Shown here piece by piece: positions 53,039 to 64,000 of a stretch of 64,000 nucleotides of DNA. Where the stretch lies: positions 385,542 to 449,541 of the forward strand of contig NW_022985071.1 in assembly GCF_010015585.1 (NCBI RefSeq), written 5' to 3'. Source of the DNA: Eremomyces bilateralis CBS 781.70 (taxonomy: Eukaryota > Ascomycota > Dothideomycetes > Eremomycetales > Eremomycetaceae). The notes beneath the pieces are model-generated. The model was not told where the DNA came from. It saw nothing but the letters and a program-made list of their open reading frames with translations, and searched no databases. Position numbers and translations under genes: made by a program. Each line of letters starts with the position of its first letter. Position 1 is the stretch's first letter.

Positions 53039-56000
53039 ATGGCGTCTCGCCAAAGATCTTTCTTTGATCAAGACCGCAAGAAGGTCCGTCGTCCTTCTCC
53101 CCCCATCCCGTCTCGATAGTTATACTGACCTCATTCCCAAGGCCCGCACCAATTTCAATCGTGCTCGAAGTGTGAACGATGCGTACTCGAAGCCGATGAC
53201 CACGGGCCCGAGCAAACCTGCAGGGAATGCCATGCCGATAGCTCCGGCATCACAGACCAAGAGGAAGCTTAAGAACTTCCAGTTCATTCCTGGAGGACCG
53301 GCTGGCGAGGCAGGTCTGCCTGAAGACGCGGATAAAGAGAACATGAATCCTTCTGACGACCCTCCGAAACGAGGGAAGGTCGACTATACGAAGCGGACAA
53401 GGCTAGATGAACCCGTCGAGCATCCTGTAGATCGGCAACCAGCAGCGGTGACTCGTATTTCCTCGCAGCCGAACAATGCCCTCTTCCCATCGACGCCCGT
53501 TCCTCGGCTTCCGTTGTCCGACCTGGTTGGCCAAGATGGAGACGATGATCTAACAGAGGACCGAGATGACTCTCCGGAGGAACACGTTCAATGGAAGCAC
53601 CATACGCCTGCACGAAGCCGTGGAAAGAAGCGAGCACGAAGTTCGTCCCCGTTGTCGTCCCACCTAGACACTATTCAGGAGCACAGTTCATTCGATATGC
53701 AAAGATTGTCCCATACATTGAAGACCCCGCAGGCCGACCCCGCGGCTGATCTGCTGTCCCGCTATGGGATCAATCTAGAGAGCATGGTCACTCCTGATAC
53801 CGCTGGGAATGTGGCGCATGCTGAAGCGCCTCACCCAGGATCGAGCCCCCGTTCATCCAGCCAAGGAGGCAATGTCAACGGTTTACGTCGTTGGCTCAGC
53901 TGCGGCAACCAGTTCCCAGAAAGCCGATCCCCCAAACGAAGACGAGTGGCCGACCCCTCTCGAGACGTGCTCGACCGCCTAGTCGAATCTCCAAGTCGCG
54001 CTGCCTTGGCGCATGTCGAGATGCATCGGAACCAACGACAAAAGACGGAGATTGAGACCCTAATAGGGAAGATAACCGATCTTTCCAACGTCCGATATGA
54101 GCTGCAGAAACCACCATCAAGCTCGGGTCCGCTACCTGAGACCCGCGTTCCCGAAGTTGAGGCAGAACATGGGAACCGCATTTCAAACACGGCTCCAGAA
54201 CCTGCTCGAACTAAAGATAGATGTCCCTTTTCGTCCCAAGAAACCCTTGCCGGAGAAGCCGATCCTGCGCCCCAGCTGTTTGATGGTCCCAATCCACCCC
54301 TCCCTAAGAATGTCCAAATGACCCCTGTGCGACGTAACTCTCCGAAACAACCAACCTCAAGTTCCACCGACTATGGCTCTTTGGATTTGGACTCCGATGA
54401 CTACGATATACTTGACGCAATCACAGCGCACTCTACGCAAGCTGCCATTGCTGGATCAAGATCCCAGTTGTCAACTGCTCCAGCAGGGTCACAAACCAAT
54501 TCTAGGATGAATACCGCTGCTGTGAAATCTGCCAGTCCGCCTCTGGCCAACGGAGAACCCACCCGGACAGACGACGATTACGATTTTGACGATGATCTAG
54601 ATCTTGACGATCTTGTTCCAGTCGCCGACTTTGTTCAGACCAAACCTTTCCTTCAAACCCAGCAACCGCTTCCACTCCCTACTGTTCAAGTGCAGACAGT
54701 CTACCAGGAGACCAGGGCGGCCAAGCCTAATACCCTGAACGAAGACGAGTATGGCGACTTTGACGATGTGGATTTCGACGATCTTGTCCCACTCGATCAG
54801 GTCGATGTACAAGGTGCCTCAGCGAAGAATCAGCAACCAGCAGCTGGAAGCGTAGCGAGTGTAGGTTCAAGCCATGTCATCTCAATTTATTGGAAGCAAA
54901 ACTGAGGAAAGAAAGAGTCAGAATGAGGGTATCATACAGCGATACCGAATATCTAGCGTTGTCGAATCGACTTATGAAAACCGACTGGCCCAAGTGTGTC
55001 CGGAGAAGGTATACGAACCCGATGACTAACGTTCTTTCAGCGCTGACGTCGATTAGGTTCTGGTGGTCACTGACGACAAGACAAAGAAGAATCATGTCAT
55101 CCGTCTGCAACAGTCATGGTACGATAGCACCGTCTCGATCAACAGCCATGTCTCTCTCATTGGGGATTTTGACAACGACAACACCTGCATCGTCGACAAT
55201 GCCGAGAATTTGTTGATCCTCCATCCGGATTACCTCGTCAGCACCACCCACGTCGCCGATGCATTCAGCTGCCTGCGACGCGCCGTTCTTCAAAGTCGGG
55301 TTCGGAGTACCAATCTAACCAATCAATACATCATGTATGGCCACATGATCCACGAACTCCTCCAACGATCCCTGGAAGAGAACAAATGGGACACGGAATG
55401 GTTGAGCGCCTGTGTCGAGCTGATGTTGCCGCGCTATCTTGAAGATATTGCAGAAATCAACCTCAGTCTTGAACAAGTTCGAGAGCATCTGCGAAACAAG
55501 TATCCCGAATTGCAAACCTGGGCGGCGAAGTTCGTTGGAAATTGGCAGAAGGTATTTTCCCGTCATGTTATCTTGCTATCAACCACTCACCTGTTCGCAG
55601 CCTATCTCGTCCGTTGGGGACCGAGGCGGGAAAAAGATTCCATTGGCCATCACAAAGCTTCTTGATGTCGAGGAACACATTTGGTCGCCAAAATATGGTC
55701 TTAAAGGCAATGTGGACGCGACGGTCGAGGCCTTCATGGACGACTATGAAGGCCAACGGAGACTAGTTGCTCCTCTAGAACTGAAGACAGGCAGGAAATA
55801 CGGACATCACAGAGCTCAGACAGCGCTGTACACCCTGCTATTATCTGATCGTTACGGTAAGGTTCCCGATTAAACGTGATTTAAGCATGCTTACGCCGAT
55901 TCAGATGTGGATACTAAATATGGTCTCTTATATTATCTGGAAGACTCCGAGATGATGCGCATCCCTGCCTTACGCCATGAGCTCATCCATATGATCATCA

Positions 56001-58549
56001 AGCGCAACGAGATCGCTTGCTATGTCAGCGAGAAGACTTCTCTGCCGCCTATGCTCAATCACAACCGAATGTGCGATAACTGCTACACGCGATCCAGCTG
56101 TTTCGCATACCACCGCCTCCTTGAAGATGGGGCCGGGGAGACCCTGGAGCCGAAAGCTAAAGCGGCCTTTGACAAATTCATCCGGTACCTCACCCCGAAA
56201 CACGCGGAATTCTTCAAGAAGTGGGATGACCTTCTCACCAAGGAGGAGAAGGACTCCTTCCAAGCGCGGGAGCTGTGGACGATGACCAGTAAGGAGCGCG
56301 AGAAAATCGGACGGTGCTATGCCCATGTCACCATCCAACCCGGCTCCTTCCAGGCGCTCAGCGACGTATCCAAGATTAATCGCTACGAGTACACGTTGCT
56401 TCGGCCAGACGCCAAGCCATCGGCGTCGCAATCGAGTGAAACGGAGCTGGCCGTGGCCGAACCGATTGTCATCTCTGATGAAAAGGGTCATTTTTACCTC
56501 GCGAAAGGGTTTGTGAAGCATGCCGATAAACGGAAAATCACCGTGCTCCTGGATCGTCGACTTCATAACGCGAGAGTCAAGCAGCCGGGGTTTGATCCTG
56601 ACCGAAACCAGTCCTTCTCAGCCTTCATGGATGTCTCAAAGTCGAAATCCCAGCTTAACGATTCTGCGACTCAAGGCAAGGGAGAGCCGGTGCTGTATCG
56701 GTTGGATAAAGATGAGTACGCCACCGGCATGGCGACACTAAGGAACAATATTGTCCAGATCATGGACGATGCGGTATTCAAAGCCAGCGACTTGCGGTCC
56801 CTCATCATCGATCTACGTGCCCCGACATTCAAGCCGCACTCAAGTCACGTAATAACCTCAACCCAAGGCGCGAGCATGAACGTTGATCAAATCGCTGCAA
56901 TCGAGAAGGTCATGTCCGCCCAAGAATATGCGCTGGTTCTGGGTATGCCCGGGACGGGAAAGACGACAACGATCGCATATATCATCAAAGCCTTGGTGGC
57001 CAAGGGCAAGTCCGTGCTGCTAACCTCGTACACACACACCGCGGTCGATAACATTCTCCTGAAGATTCGCGACGGCGGCTTCAAAATCCTTCGTGTCGGC
57101 GTTAAAGCCAAGATCCACCACCAGGTCCAACAGTTCGCGATCCTCGCAGACGAGCAAAAGGCGTCCCTCGAGGAGTTGCAGGACTCGTGGCACTCACCGC
57201 CCGTGGTCGCCGCGACGGCCTTGAGCGTCAATAGCCGGTTGTTCAACCAGCGAACTTTCGACTACTGCATTGTCGACGAGGCGTCGCAGATTACGTTGCC
57301 GGCATGCGTCGGGCCGATTCGGATGGCGAAGACCTTCATTCTCGTGGGCGATCATCATCAGCTGCCGCCGCTCGTGAAGAACAGAAAGGCGGCTGACGGG
57401 GGGTTGGATGTTTCGTTGTTCAAGCACCTTTGCGAAGCACATCCGCAAGCGACGGTCTGTCTGGAACATCAGTACCGCATGTGCGCCGAAATCATGTCGC
57501 TGCCGAATAAGCTTATCTACTCCGGCCGTCTGAAATGCGGCAACGATGCGACGACAAACCTCTCGCTTCGGATTCCCTTCCCAGAAGTTCTCTCCAGATA
57601 TCATTTCCCAGATACCCCCAGCCATAGCGGCCAACCCTTAGCGACGAACCCTAGCCCACCGTGGCTATGCCCAGGAACAAACCCGCGGACCTGCCATCTC
57701 GTCAGGCTCTTCCAACCCTCCACGAAAGTATTATTCCTCAACACCGATCCCCTCGGCCCCACCGCCCTCGAGCTCCCCACAACCGGCGACCGTCGCCAGA
57801 ACCCGTTCGAAGCGCGTCTCTGCAGCCAAATCATCTCCTCCCTCCTGGACGGCGGCGTCCCCCCCTCGGAAATCGGCCTCGTCACCTTCTACCGCGCTCA
57901 ACTCGCGCTCCTGCGCAGCACCTTTAAAGGCACCTCGTCCGCGCTCGAGATGTCCACCGCCGACAAATTCCAGGGCCGCGACAAAGACGTCGTCATCGTC
58001 AGTTTCGTGCGCAGCAACGAGAACGGGCACGTAGGCGAGTTGTTGCTCGATAAGCGACGTGTGAACGTCGCCATCACCCGCGCCAAGTCGAAGCTCGTCC
58101 TCGTCGGCAGCAAGAAGACCCTCCTTTCCGCGAAGCGCAGAGCGCCGGTGGAACAGGACGATGGCATGCGTGTGGAGCGAAACGACGGCAGCGAACTGCT
58201 TCGCGATCTCGTTCGGCAGTGCGAGGCGAATGGATGGGTGTTTGACTTGCACCCGCAGGCGATCGACGCGCACTCGTACTTGCCCCCTGGATCCGCTTCT
58301 ACATCGACGCCGGGTGAAAGCCCCGAGAGGTCGCGGCACTCGTCTGCTCCGCGCAGGATGCCAGGGGGTGCAGCGGGCTCTTCTCAGAGGAGGCCGCTGG
58401 GGGTGGCGGGAGGCAATATGAATGGGGCACCGATTCGCCGACACGGCGCGCTGAAGGGCGCGGAAAAAGTTGGGGTTGTCGATCAGGATGTTCTTTTGAA
58501 GTCCAGGCCACTTGCGAGAGATATTTTTAACGAGATGAATGGGTTTTAG
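53039..58549 (+). CDS. DNA2: DNA replication helicase/nuclease Dna2 (six exons)
   Basis: Model: exons 53039-53083, 53142-54860, about 54922-55008, 55057-55551, 55601-55856 and 55905-58549, about 1748 aa. The acceptor of exon 3 is uncertain (54907 or 54922), and the first donor is the weak GTCCGT. Residues 1-590 are a fungal-type disordered N-terminus with acidic patches (DDYDFDDDLDLDDL, EDEYGDFDDVDFDDL). The RecB-like nuclease domain has GHMIHELLQ, GNVDATVEAF and LELKTGRK. Iron-sulfur Cys residues include MCDNCYTRSSC near 924-933. The SF1 helicase has Walker A GMPGTGKTTT (about 1214), SYTHTAVDN, VDEASQ, GDHHQLPP, EHQYRMC, TADKFQGRDKDVVIVSFVRS and RRVNVAITRAKSKL. Dna2 trims long 5' flaps in Okazaki fragments and resects double-strand breaks in the nucleus. 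Confidence 0.93.
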
Positions 58550-60012
58550 TGGCGTTGCTCCGGTCTTGGTGCTCTGTATGTTGGACCAAGGGGTGGGCCA
58601 ATGTTGAAGTGCATTAGATTTGGGGTGTTAGCACTGGATAGCCGATGCTGTGGTATCCTGATAACGAATTGGGAATTTTATGATCATGCTGAGAGCCAAA
58701 CATCTGTAGATAGTGGTTCGTGTTTATATGTCCTTATTGTATACCGATATCATGCGGAATTAAGGTCCACCAGTCCCTCCCGTCCCCAAAATGCGGTTGT
58801 GGGCCTGGTAATGCCTCCAGACTGGACTGTCTGCCCAAACGCATGTCACACCATATATCAGGTCCATCACCTCATTTTCAAGTACATACGGCCACATCGA
58901 CTTGAAATCTGGGCATCCCGTCCGATCTGCCATACATAAGCCGGTCAGAGGCGAAGTAGTACTATGGTGGGTGACCACATGGGAACGTTCGCTGCTGTAT
59001 GTTTTTGTTTTTAGACTTAAGAGACCTTTTCTTTTGCTGTTGGGACTATTGGCAGAGGCATAAATTCATGTGTGTTGAAAAGCCGCGAAGTTCCAAACCT
59101 TGTATGATCCTGCTGCTGGCTCCGAGGTATATGGTACCACACGGGGCGGTTGCTACGGGACTGCTGCGCGCTTCATCCCAAGAAGGTCTCTGGGAGAACG
59201 ATGAAGTTATATCTAGACATATTAGAACTATCATTAAAGATGATATGCCGTCGGGCTAGGGAAATAGAGAAGTCGTAATAGCATTGTCCACCAGCCTGTG
59301 AATGGAAAACAATTCTACCTTCGGGCTGCACCATTGTGATTCTACGTCGTGCTGCAGCGTAAGGAGGACAAGCATCAAGTATGCTATTTGCAATGTGATA
59401 ATATAATGATTTGCTAATGCGAATGCAAGATGCTAGTACCGTCAAAATACTTGATAACGGTCTCGTTTATCACAACTCGATTCGCTCTCGCGCCATGTCG
59501 TCATCCTAAGCTCCCCTCTGACCATGAGCGTGACCTCTAGCTGCGTAACACAAGATGAACACCTCTCCCATCTCAACCACCCGATATTTCCTTTGCAGAA
59601 GCTTCTGAAGCTAAGGATCAATCGTCTTCATTCCACCCACGTTGAAAATCGGCGATTGCTTACTCATCCTCGCTATCTGCAGCTCGAATCTGTTATGGTG
59701 GTGATTGCGCCACCTGAGAACGAGCGACGCTGTAACTCCGGTCAAGAGTAACTTGAGAGCTCCGAACAGTATTAGTGGTTGCTGCTCCAGTGGACCTTGT
59801 GTTACCTAGAGGTAAAGGACAGCCGTTCATTATTCACCTTCCAACCGGCTCAGTTCATAAAACTTTGTGGACTGGAGGTGTGTCACAGGCATAGTGCTCT
59901 GAATAGTGAATACATGGCATTAATGACATCCTAACCATTTTATAGACGTCCATTTGCGAAAAATATCTTCGGAATCCGAGGCAAACACAACACAAATCTA
60001 ATCCCAATAGAT
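58550..60012. other. Intergenic region, no gene seen
   Basis: Bases downstream of DNA2 and upstream of the F-box gene hold only short frames without motifs. No repeat or RNA gene was recognised. Confidence 0.5.
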
Positions 60013-61890
60013 ATGGCTTCCTCAACAGGCTTTAAGATTCTTAACCTGCCCAGCGAGCTCGTCGTCCACATCCTGAGCTTCCTCGATCCCGAAGAGCTCG
60101 TCCAAGCAGCTAAGACCTGCCGACCGATGAACACCATTTCCAAAGACGACACCCTTTGGCTCCGCTTCCTCCGAAGCGACGCCCCCGACCTCGACCTCTC
60201 CACACCCACACCCGAAGCGACGTACCGCGACCTCTACCTCTCCCACCTCGGCCACTGGCACATCGCCCGCAACAAGATCTGGATATCCTCCAGCGAGCCG
60301 ACCGGAAAAGTCCTGCTCTCGCGCTACTCGCGCAGCCGCAATGTGATCGAGGCCTACGGGCTCAGCGCGGAGCAAGGGCCGCACGACGTGGTCTTCTGGC
60401 AAGGAAACACGCCCAACGTGATAATGCACAGCTTCAACCCGACCGTGTCGCTGGACGTGAGCACGCCGATTATGAAGTTGGATCCGTGGATGCGGTGGAG
60501 GCCGCCGAAGACGCCGCCTGTAATCGCGGAGACGGAGGAGGGGGAGTTGGATCGGACGCAATGGGAGCCGTTTTGGCAGAAGGAGCTGCGCATGGATATC
60601 CCGTCGTTGATCGGGGCCGGGGGTACGGTGAACCATACGCTGCTTTTGACAAGTCGGTACCCAACCGATATTATTACGAACGTCTGGCCACCTAATTTGA
60701 TTCCGGCGCCGAAAGCGCAGCGAGTGCGGGTTTTTAGTCCCTCGAAGTTTAAGGATAAAGGTCACCGGCCGAAGAGACTAGCTGACCTATGCGAAAGTTC
60801 GTTCAGAGTCCGGAAATGGGCGGAGTTTGGAGGCAGACGGGATAGGGAGGGTGGAGGCACTTTCTCGTGGTTCCGGAATACTCACGGTATGCGAGTCCGA
60901 ACATGCATATCGCATGTCATTTGCTAACTGTGACTGCGCACGACTATCGAATCCTATCCCTGCTGAGCGACTGACGCATGAGTCAAGGAGATCTCTAGGA
61001 GTGCAAAGCTTGTTGGTCATAGTATACATGGCCATGGAGTCTCCTTTGTGACGTCGCCCATCGCCATTTTTGAATGCGTGCTGGCTTGAAATGTACGTCA
61101 CAAGCCATGACCGTCGGTCTTGCACTCCCAGCTACGTCACTCAGCAGACGTGGATTTGATATCGAGCGCGGCTTCTGCTACAGGCTCGTTTCCCGCAAAT
61201 CTCTACTCATCAGTATCGCTCCAGGGGTTCTCCCCGAACAACCGAATCGGCGAAGACGTCCACACCTTCGCAACGATGACTGAAGACACATATCTTCCGA
61301 CTGCCGCTAAACCGTATCAAGGCGTCTGGGTCGGAGATTACTCCGGCCACGGCTGCGAATTTTTGTTGATTATGCAATGGACGGAGGACGAGCTGGCCGA
61401 CGGTTCACGCCCGCTGCCGGAGAGGGCGCTGGAGGTCCTCGAAGAGGGCTCGACGATATCGGAAAATGAGGACTGGACAATAACCGAAAATGGGGATTCG
61501 ACGACATCGGGAAATGAGGACGCGGTCGATGACTCGCCGGAATTTCGCGTTCCCCCTTATCTGGGCTCCGATAGATCTCCCGTTGCCGGCCGCCTGGAAG
61601 CGGTGAAGCTCACCGGCGACGCCAATGTGCCGCGCGGCGAGTACACGTTCATCGCCCCGGACATCGGCGAGCACGGGACGATTCGGATTGCGGACGAGGA
61701 ACTGTTTCAAGGGGCGAGGTTCGTGAAGAGTGTCGGACACATTGCGTCGCATGGATTCCGAGAGGAGAAGTTCGTGGCGTCGCAGCTCATCTTGATCTCA
61801 GAAAACTTGCTGGCACAATATTGGGAATGCCTTGGGCATATTAGTCACTATAAACGGGTCGATATTGGGCGGTTCTCGGAGGCCGATTGA
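60013..61890 (+). CDS. F-box protein with conserved fungal C-terminal domain (two or more exons)
   Basis: ATG at 60013. Exon 1 is 60013-60886; the last exon begins between 61145 and 61184 and ends at 61890, giving about 530 aa. The F-box is at residues about 6-50: ILNLPSELVVHILSFLDPEE, then LVQAAKTCRPMN and DDTLWLRFLRSD. Exon 1 continues to CESSFRVRKWAEFGGRR. The final exon holds the conserved module KPYQGVWVGDYSGHGCEFLL, KLTGDANVPRGEYTFIAPDI, SVGHIASHGFREEKFVASQL and LAQYWECLGHISHYKRVDIG. The junction is not certain: donor GTATGC at 60887 is clear, but acceptors at 61144, 61147 and 61183 all keep phase, and the intron would be 258-297 nt, long for this genome. An extra small exon is possible. 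The product is likely an SCF ubiquitin-ligase substrate receptor. It converges with the PIG-S gene 41 bases away. Confidence 0.82.
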
Positions 61891-61931
61891 GAGAACGGAT
61901 GAATGCCATGGGAGACTCATCCCGCTGCTCT

Positions 61932-63638
61932 TTAGGTCGCGATCCAGGCTTTGACTTCCTTCACACTCGCCATAAGCAGTGGAACGGCGACTGGGCCGAG
62001 CAGTGGCATGTACACTGCAACCTTGTGTTCATCCGGGAAGTAAACCTGGCCCACCATGCTTCGCTCAAAGAACGCTTTTTCAGCCTCAAACTCTGCTGTT
62101 CGAGAGTGCTCCAGTGCCTTGTGGAACCGTCCGGCGCGCAGCTCGTTGCAGGCAGAATCGAGGTGCTTGAGGGTGAGGGTGACGGAATGGAGTACACTAT
62201 TCGGTATCGCGATGGATTGCAAGGTGTCGGTTAGACGCGCGAGCGAGCCAAGGGTAGAGGATGCGGAGAAGATGAGCGATGCAGCATGGATGCGGGTAAG
62301 CGTGGAGATGCGAAGCGGAAGAGAGTGGGGAGACTCGGGCAGGCCTAGCAGCGACAGTAAATGCGATGAAAACGTTGCCATGGCGGATTCTAGGTCGGGC
62401 ATTGAGAGCATCGATGACCGTGATTCATGACCGTCCTGAGCTGAATGGTCTGTGTTAAGGATGAGTACGCTTCCCCATTGAGGTATAAGCCAGCTTGAGG
62501 CACCACTGCCTTCGACCACCAACGGCTGTTTACCCGCTTCGGGCACGTATACAACGAAGTTGATGGTCGGTCCAGCTCCGATACTAGGACTGAGGGGCCA
62601 TTCAGCGGCATTAATGAACCCACTCAAGTCCTCATTTCGAAGGATCCAGGCGCCCTTTTCTACGTCAAACTGGGGTTCGCGGATTGAGCGTGCCAACGTT
62701 GCGTAGAGTTGCACTTGAGTGTCGACCGTGAAATTACTAATGGATGAGAGTGTAGCAAGCAAAGGTGAAATGTACTCCTCCAAAGCTTTCTCGATCTCCC
62801 AAGAGGATGGAGTGGCCGTCGGTGTGAAGAGGGAAAAGGTGAGATGGTATGTCGGAGCATACTTGAATGCTCGATTATTGCGACGAGCAATGAGCTCTGC
62901 TGACTGCTGTGAGATTGCCTTCCTTTGCATATTCTCAAGAGCAGGCTGAGATGCGAAAAGAGCAGAAAGCATGGTTTGCTCGGCCTCGAAAGTCTTTTGC
63001 AATTCATGGGCTATAAATGTAGCCAAGGGGGAGGAGGTAGATGTTGTCGATGGCATTTGGGCCGATGAAAAGTATACCTCGAGTGTCGGCTCATGCTGGA
63101 GAAGGACCGCTCGCGGAGAAGCCGCTTCATCTTCAGGTTTCAATCGGAGTATCATTGTCTCACGATTCTCGTCCTGGGTAATCGAAGCCGAGCCAGGGGG
63201 TTGCGAGTCTTGGGCGAGTCGGAGATGGTGAGCGGCGAATTCGTTCATGTCATCCAAGTAATGCTGAGTTGTTCGAATCAGGTGTTCGACGTCCGATGCA
63301 GGCAGATTAGGAGCCTCCACGGATATGCTGAGAGGGAACACTGGCTTGCAGATCTATTTATCGATTTAGGGTCAACAGTGTCCTTCGATGATCTGGCTAT
63401 GAAGGATTACCTTGCCGTCTGCCCAGTCGTGCATCTCCCTCAGCGGAAGGCTCGCACGGTATATATTCGTCGTTTTCCACCATGCTGGAAGCCCGAAGAG
63501 GATCACAATGGCCCAGAATGACGCGACAACCGCCCTTCGGACATTAATAGAAGATGTGGCTTCTGGAGGAGGCTTCTTCGTTCCGCTTGGGTACGCCTCG
63601 GCGGCCGCTAACTTTGAGGATTCCGAGCCCGTCGGCAT
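61932..63638 (-). CDS. GPI17: GPI transamidase subunit PIG-S/Gpi17 (two exons)
   Basis: Model on the minus strand: exons 63638-63411 and 63344-61932, 546 aa; one 66-nt intron joins WADGK to PVFPLSISVEAP. An N-terminal membrane segment (AVVASFWAIVILFGLPAWWK, about residues 36-55) is followed by TTNIYRASLP, the standard PIG-S start. A large luminal domain follows with KYAPTYHLTFSLFTPTATPS, FTVDTQVQLYATLA, INFVVYVPEAGKQPL and WGSVLILN. The C-terminus is a second membrane segment (YMPLLGPVAVPLLMASV) and a short cytosolic tail. The two-helix topology and length agree with yeast Gpi17. The protein acts in the ER membrane in the complex (Gpi8, Gaa1, Gpi16, Gab1) that attaches GPI anchors to proteins. 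Its stop codon lies just past that of the F-box gene. Confidence 0.92.
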
Positions 63639-64000
63639 GACTAGCTGAAGGAAGGATATTTGTTTTGAGGATGGAGAGTTCCACCCACATTCAGGTCCCG
63701 TTATCGTTTCCGGAGACGGAGATGTGTCGTTTTGAAGCTTGAACTTTGTAAACAGGGAAAGTCTGGGATTGGACGGATGGAGCGCCGACAGCTTGATGGA
63801 CCCCTGGCAGACAGAGGTGCGGCACAGCCACTCCTGAGAAATTCTTTAGCCACAAATACCTCTATAGGACTGTGGAGATCCACGCGTCAGCACATCCGGA
63901 ATTCCAGATGCATCAATAACACAATAGGTGATGATTTAACTCTGTTATTCAGTATATAAATTCGCACATGGTCAGGGAAAGGTGATTATATTATAAGCGT
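63639..64000. other. Upstream flank of the PIG-S gene, no other gene seen
   Basis: The last 360 bases contain short frames only; this is the presumed promoter of the minus-strand PIG-S gene. Confidence 0.45.

Noticed and set aside
57731-58444. 237-codon minus-strand frame
   Set aside because: Antisense to the helicase domain of DNA2, with no independent support.
60022-60765. 247-codon minus-strand frame
   Set aside because: Antisense to the F-box exon; the protein is an Arg/Pro/Leu-rich translation typical of a GC-rich opposite strand.

Overview
The window looks like nuclear DNA of a filamentous ascomycete (Pezizomycotina), probably a Eurotiomycete. Nearly every multi-exon gene carries 45-70 nt introns with GTRNGT donors, CTRAC-type branch sites and YAG acceptors. 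The gene families are typical of that group: Zn2Cys6 and C2H2 regulators with fungal middle-homology domains, fungal rhodopsin-domain membrane proteins, BBE-type FAD oxidoreductases, a Dal5-type transporter and an F-box protein with a fungal C-terminal domain. I built the exon models by hand from reading frame, splice sites and family conservation. No transcripts or database searches were available.

Layout. 0-12 kb is an accessory-looking region: a 5'-truncated conserved protein, a rhodopsin-domain protein, a membrane-anchored SDR, a secreted FAD oxidoreductase, and a second rhodopsin-domain protein after a 2.6 kb gene-free gap. 12.8-19.2 kb holds a compact block of C2H2/fungal-specific transcription factor (+), Dal5-family MFS transporter (-) and a bacterial-type cytochrome P450 (+). 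The transporter and P450 diverge from a 642 bp intergenic region that contains three direct CTCTCCACAG repeats. 19.5-31.3 kb has housekeeping or regulatory genes: a G-patch protein, a Zn2Cys6 regulator preceded by about 4.8 kb of gene-free DNA, an INO80/Iec1-like C2H2 protein, and a pyridoxal-reductase-like aldo/keto reductase. After another 4.5 kb gene-free stretch come a Ser/Pro-rich unknown protein, an adenosine-deaminase-like enzyme, and a divergent DDT-like/PHD/AT-hook chromatin protein. A roughly 360 bp MITE-like inverted-repeat element lies between the last two. 43-50 kb has a C2H2 remnant, a third rhodopsin-domain protein and a large FAD oxidoreductase with a repetitive Ser/Pro-rich tail. 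50.5-63.6 kb is mostly core: a mitochondrial 2-oxodicarboxylate carrier with an 11-nt microexon, the Dna2 helicase-nuclease with two MCB-like ACGCGT sites in its promoter, an F-box protein, and the GPI transamidase subunit PIG-S/Gpi17.

How they fit together. Most core genes are unrelated single-copy functions: replication, GPI anchoring, mitochondrial transport, chromatin and purine metabolism. The best candidate for a small dedicated pathway is the regulator/transporter/P450 block, perhaps with nearby FAD oxidoreductases or membrane receptors. It has no synthase backbone gene, so uptake and oxidation of an external small molecule is as plausible as biosynthesis. I did not recognise a clearly new defence or mobile system. 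The most unusual items are the bacterial-type P450 with an altered I-helix, the FAD oxidoreductase with a mucin-like tail, the MITE in a divergent promoter, and the microexons.
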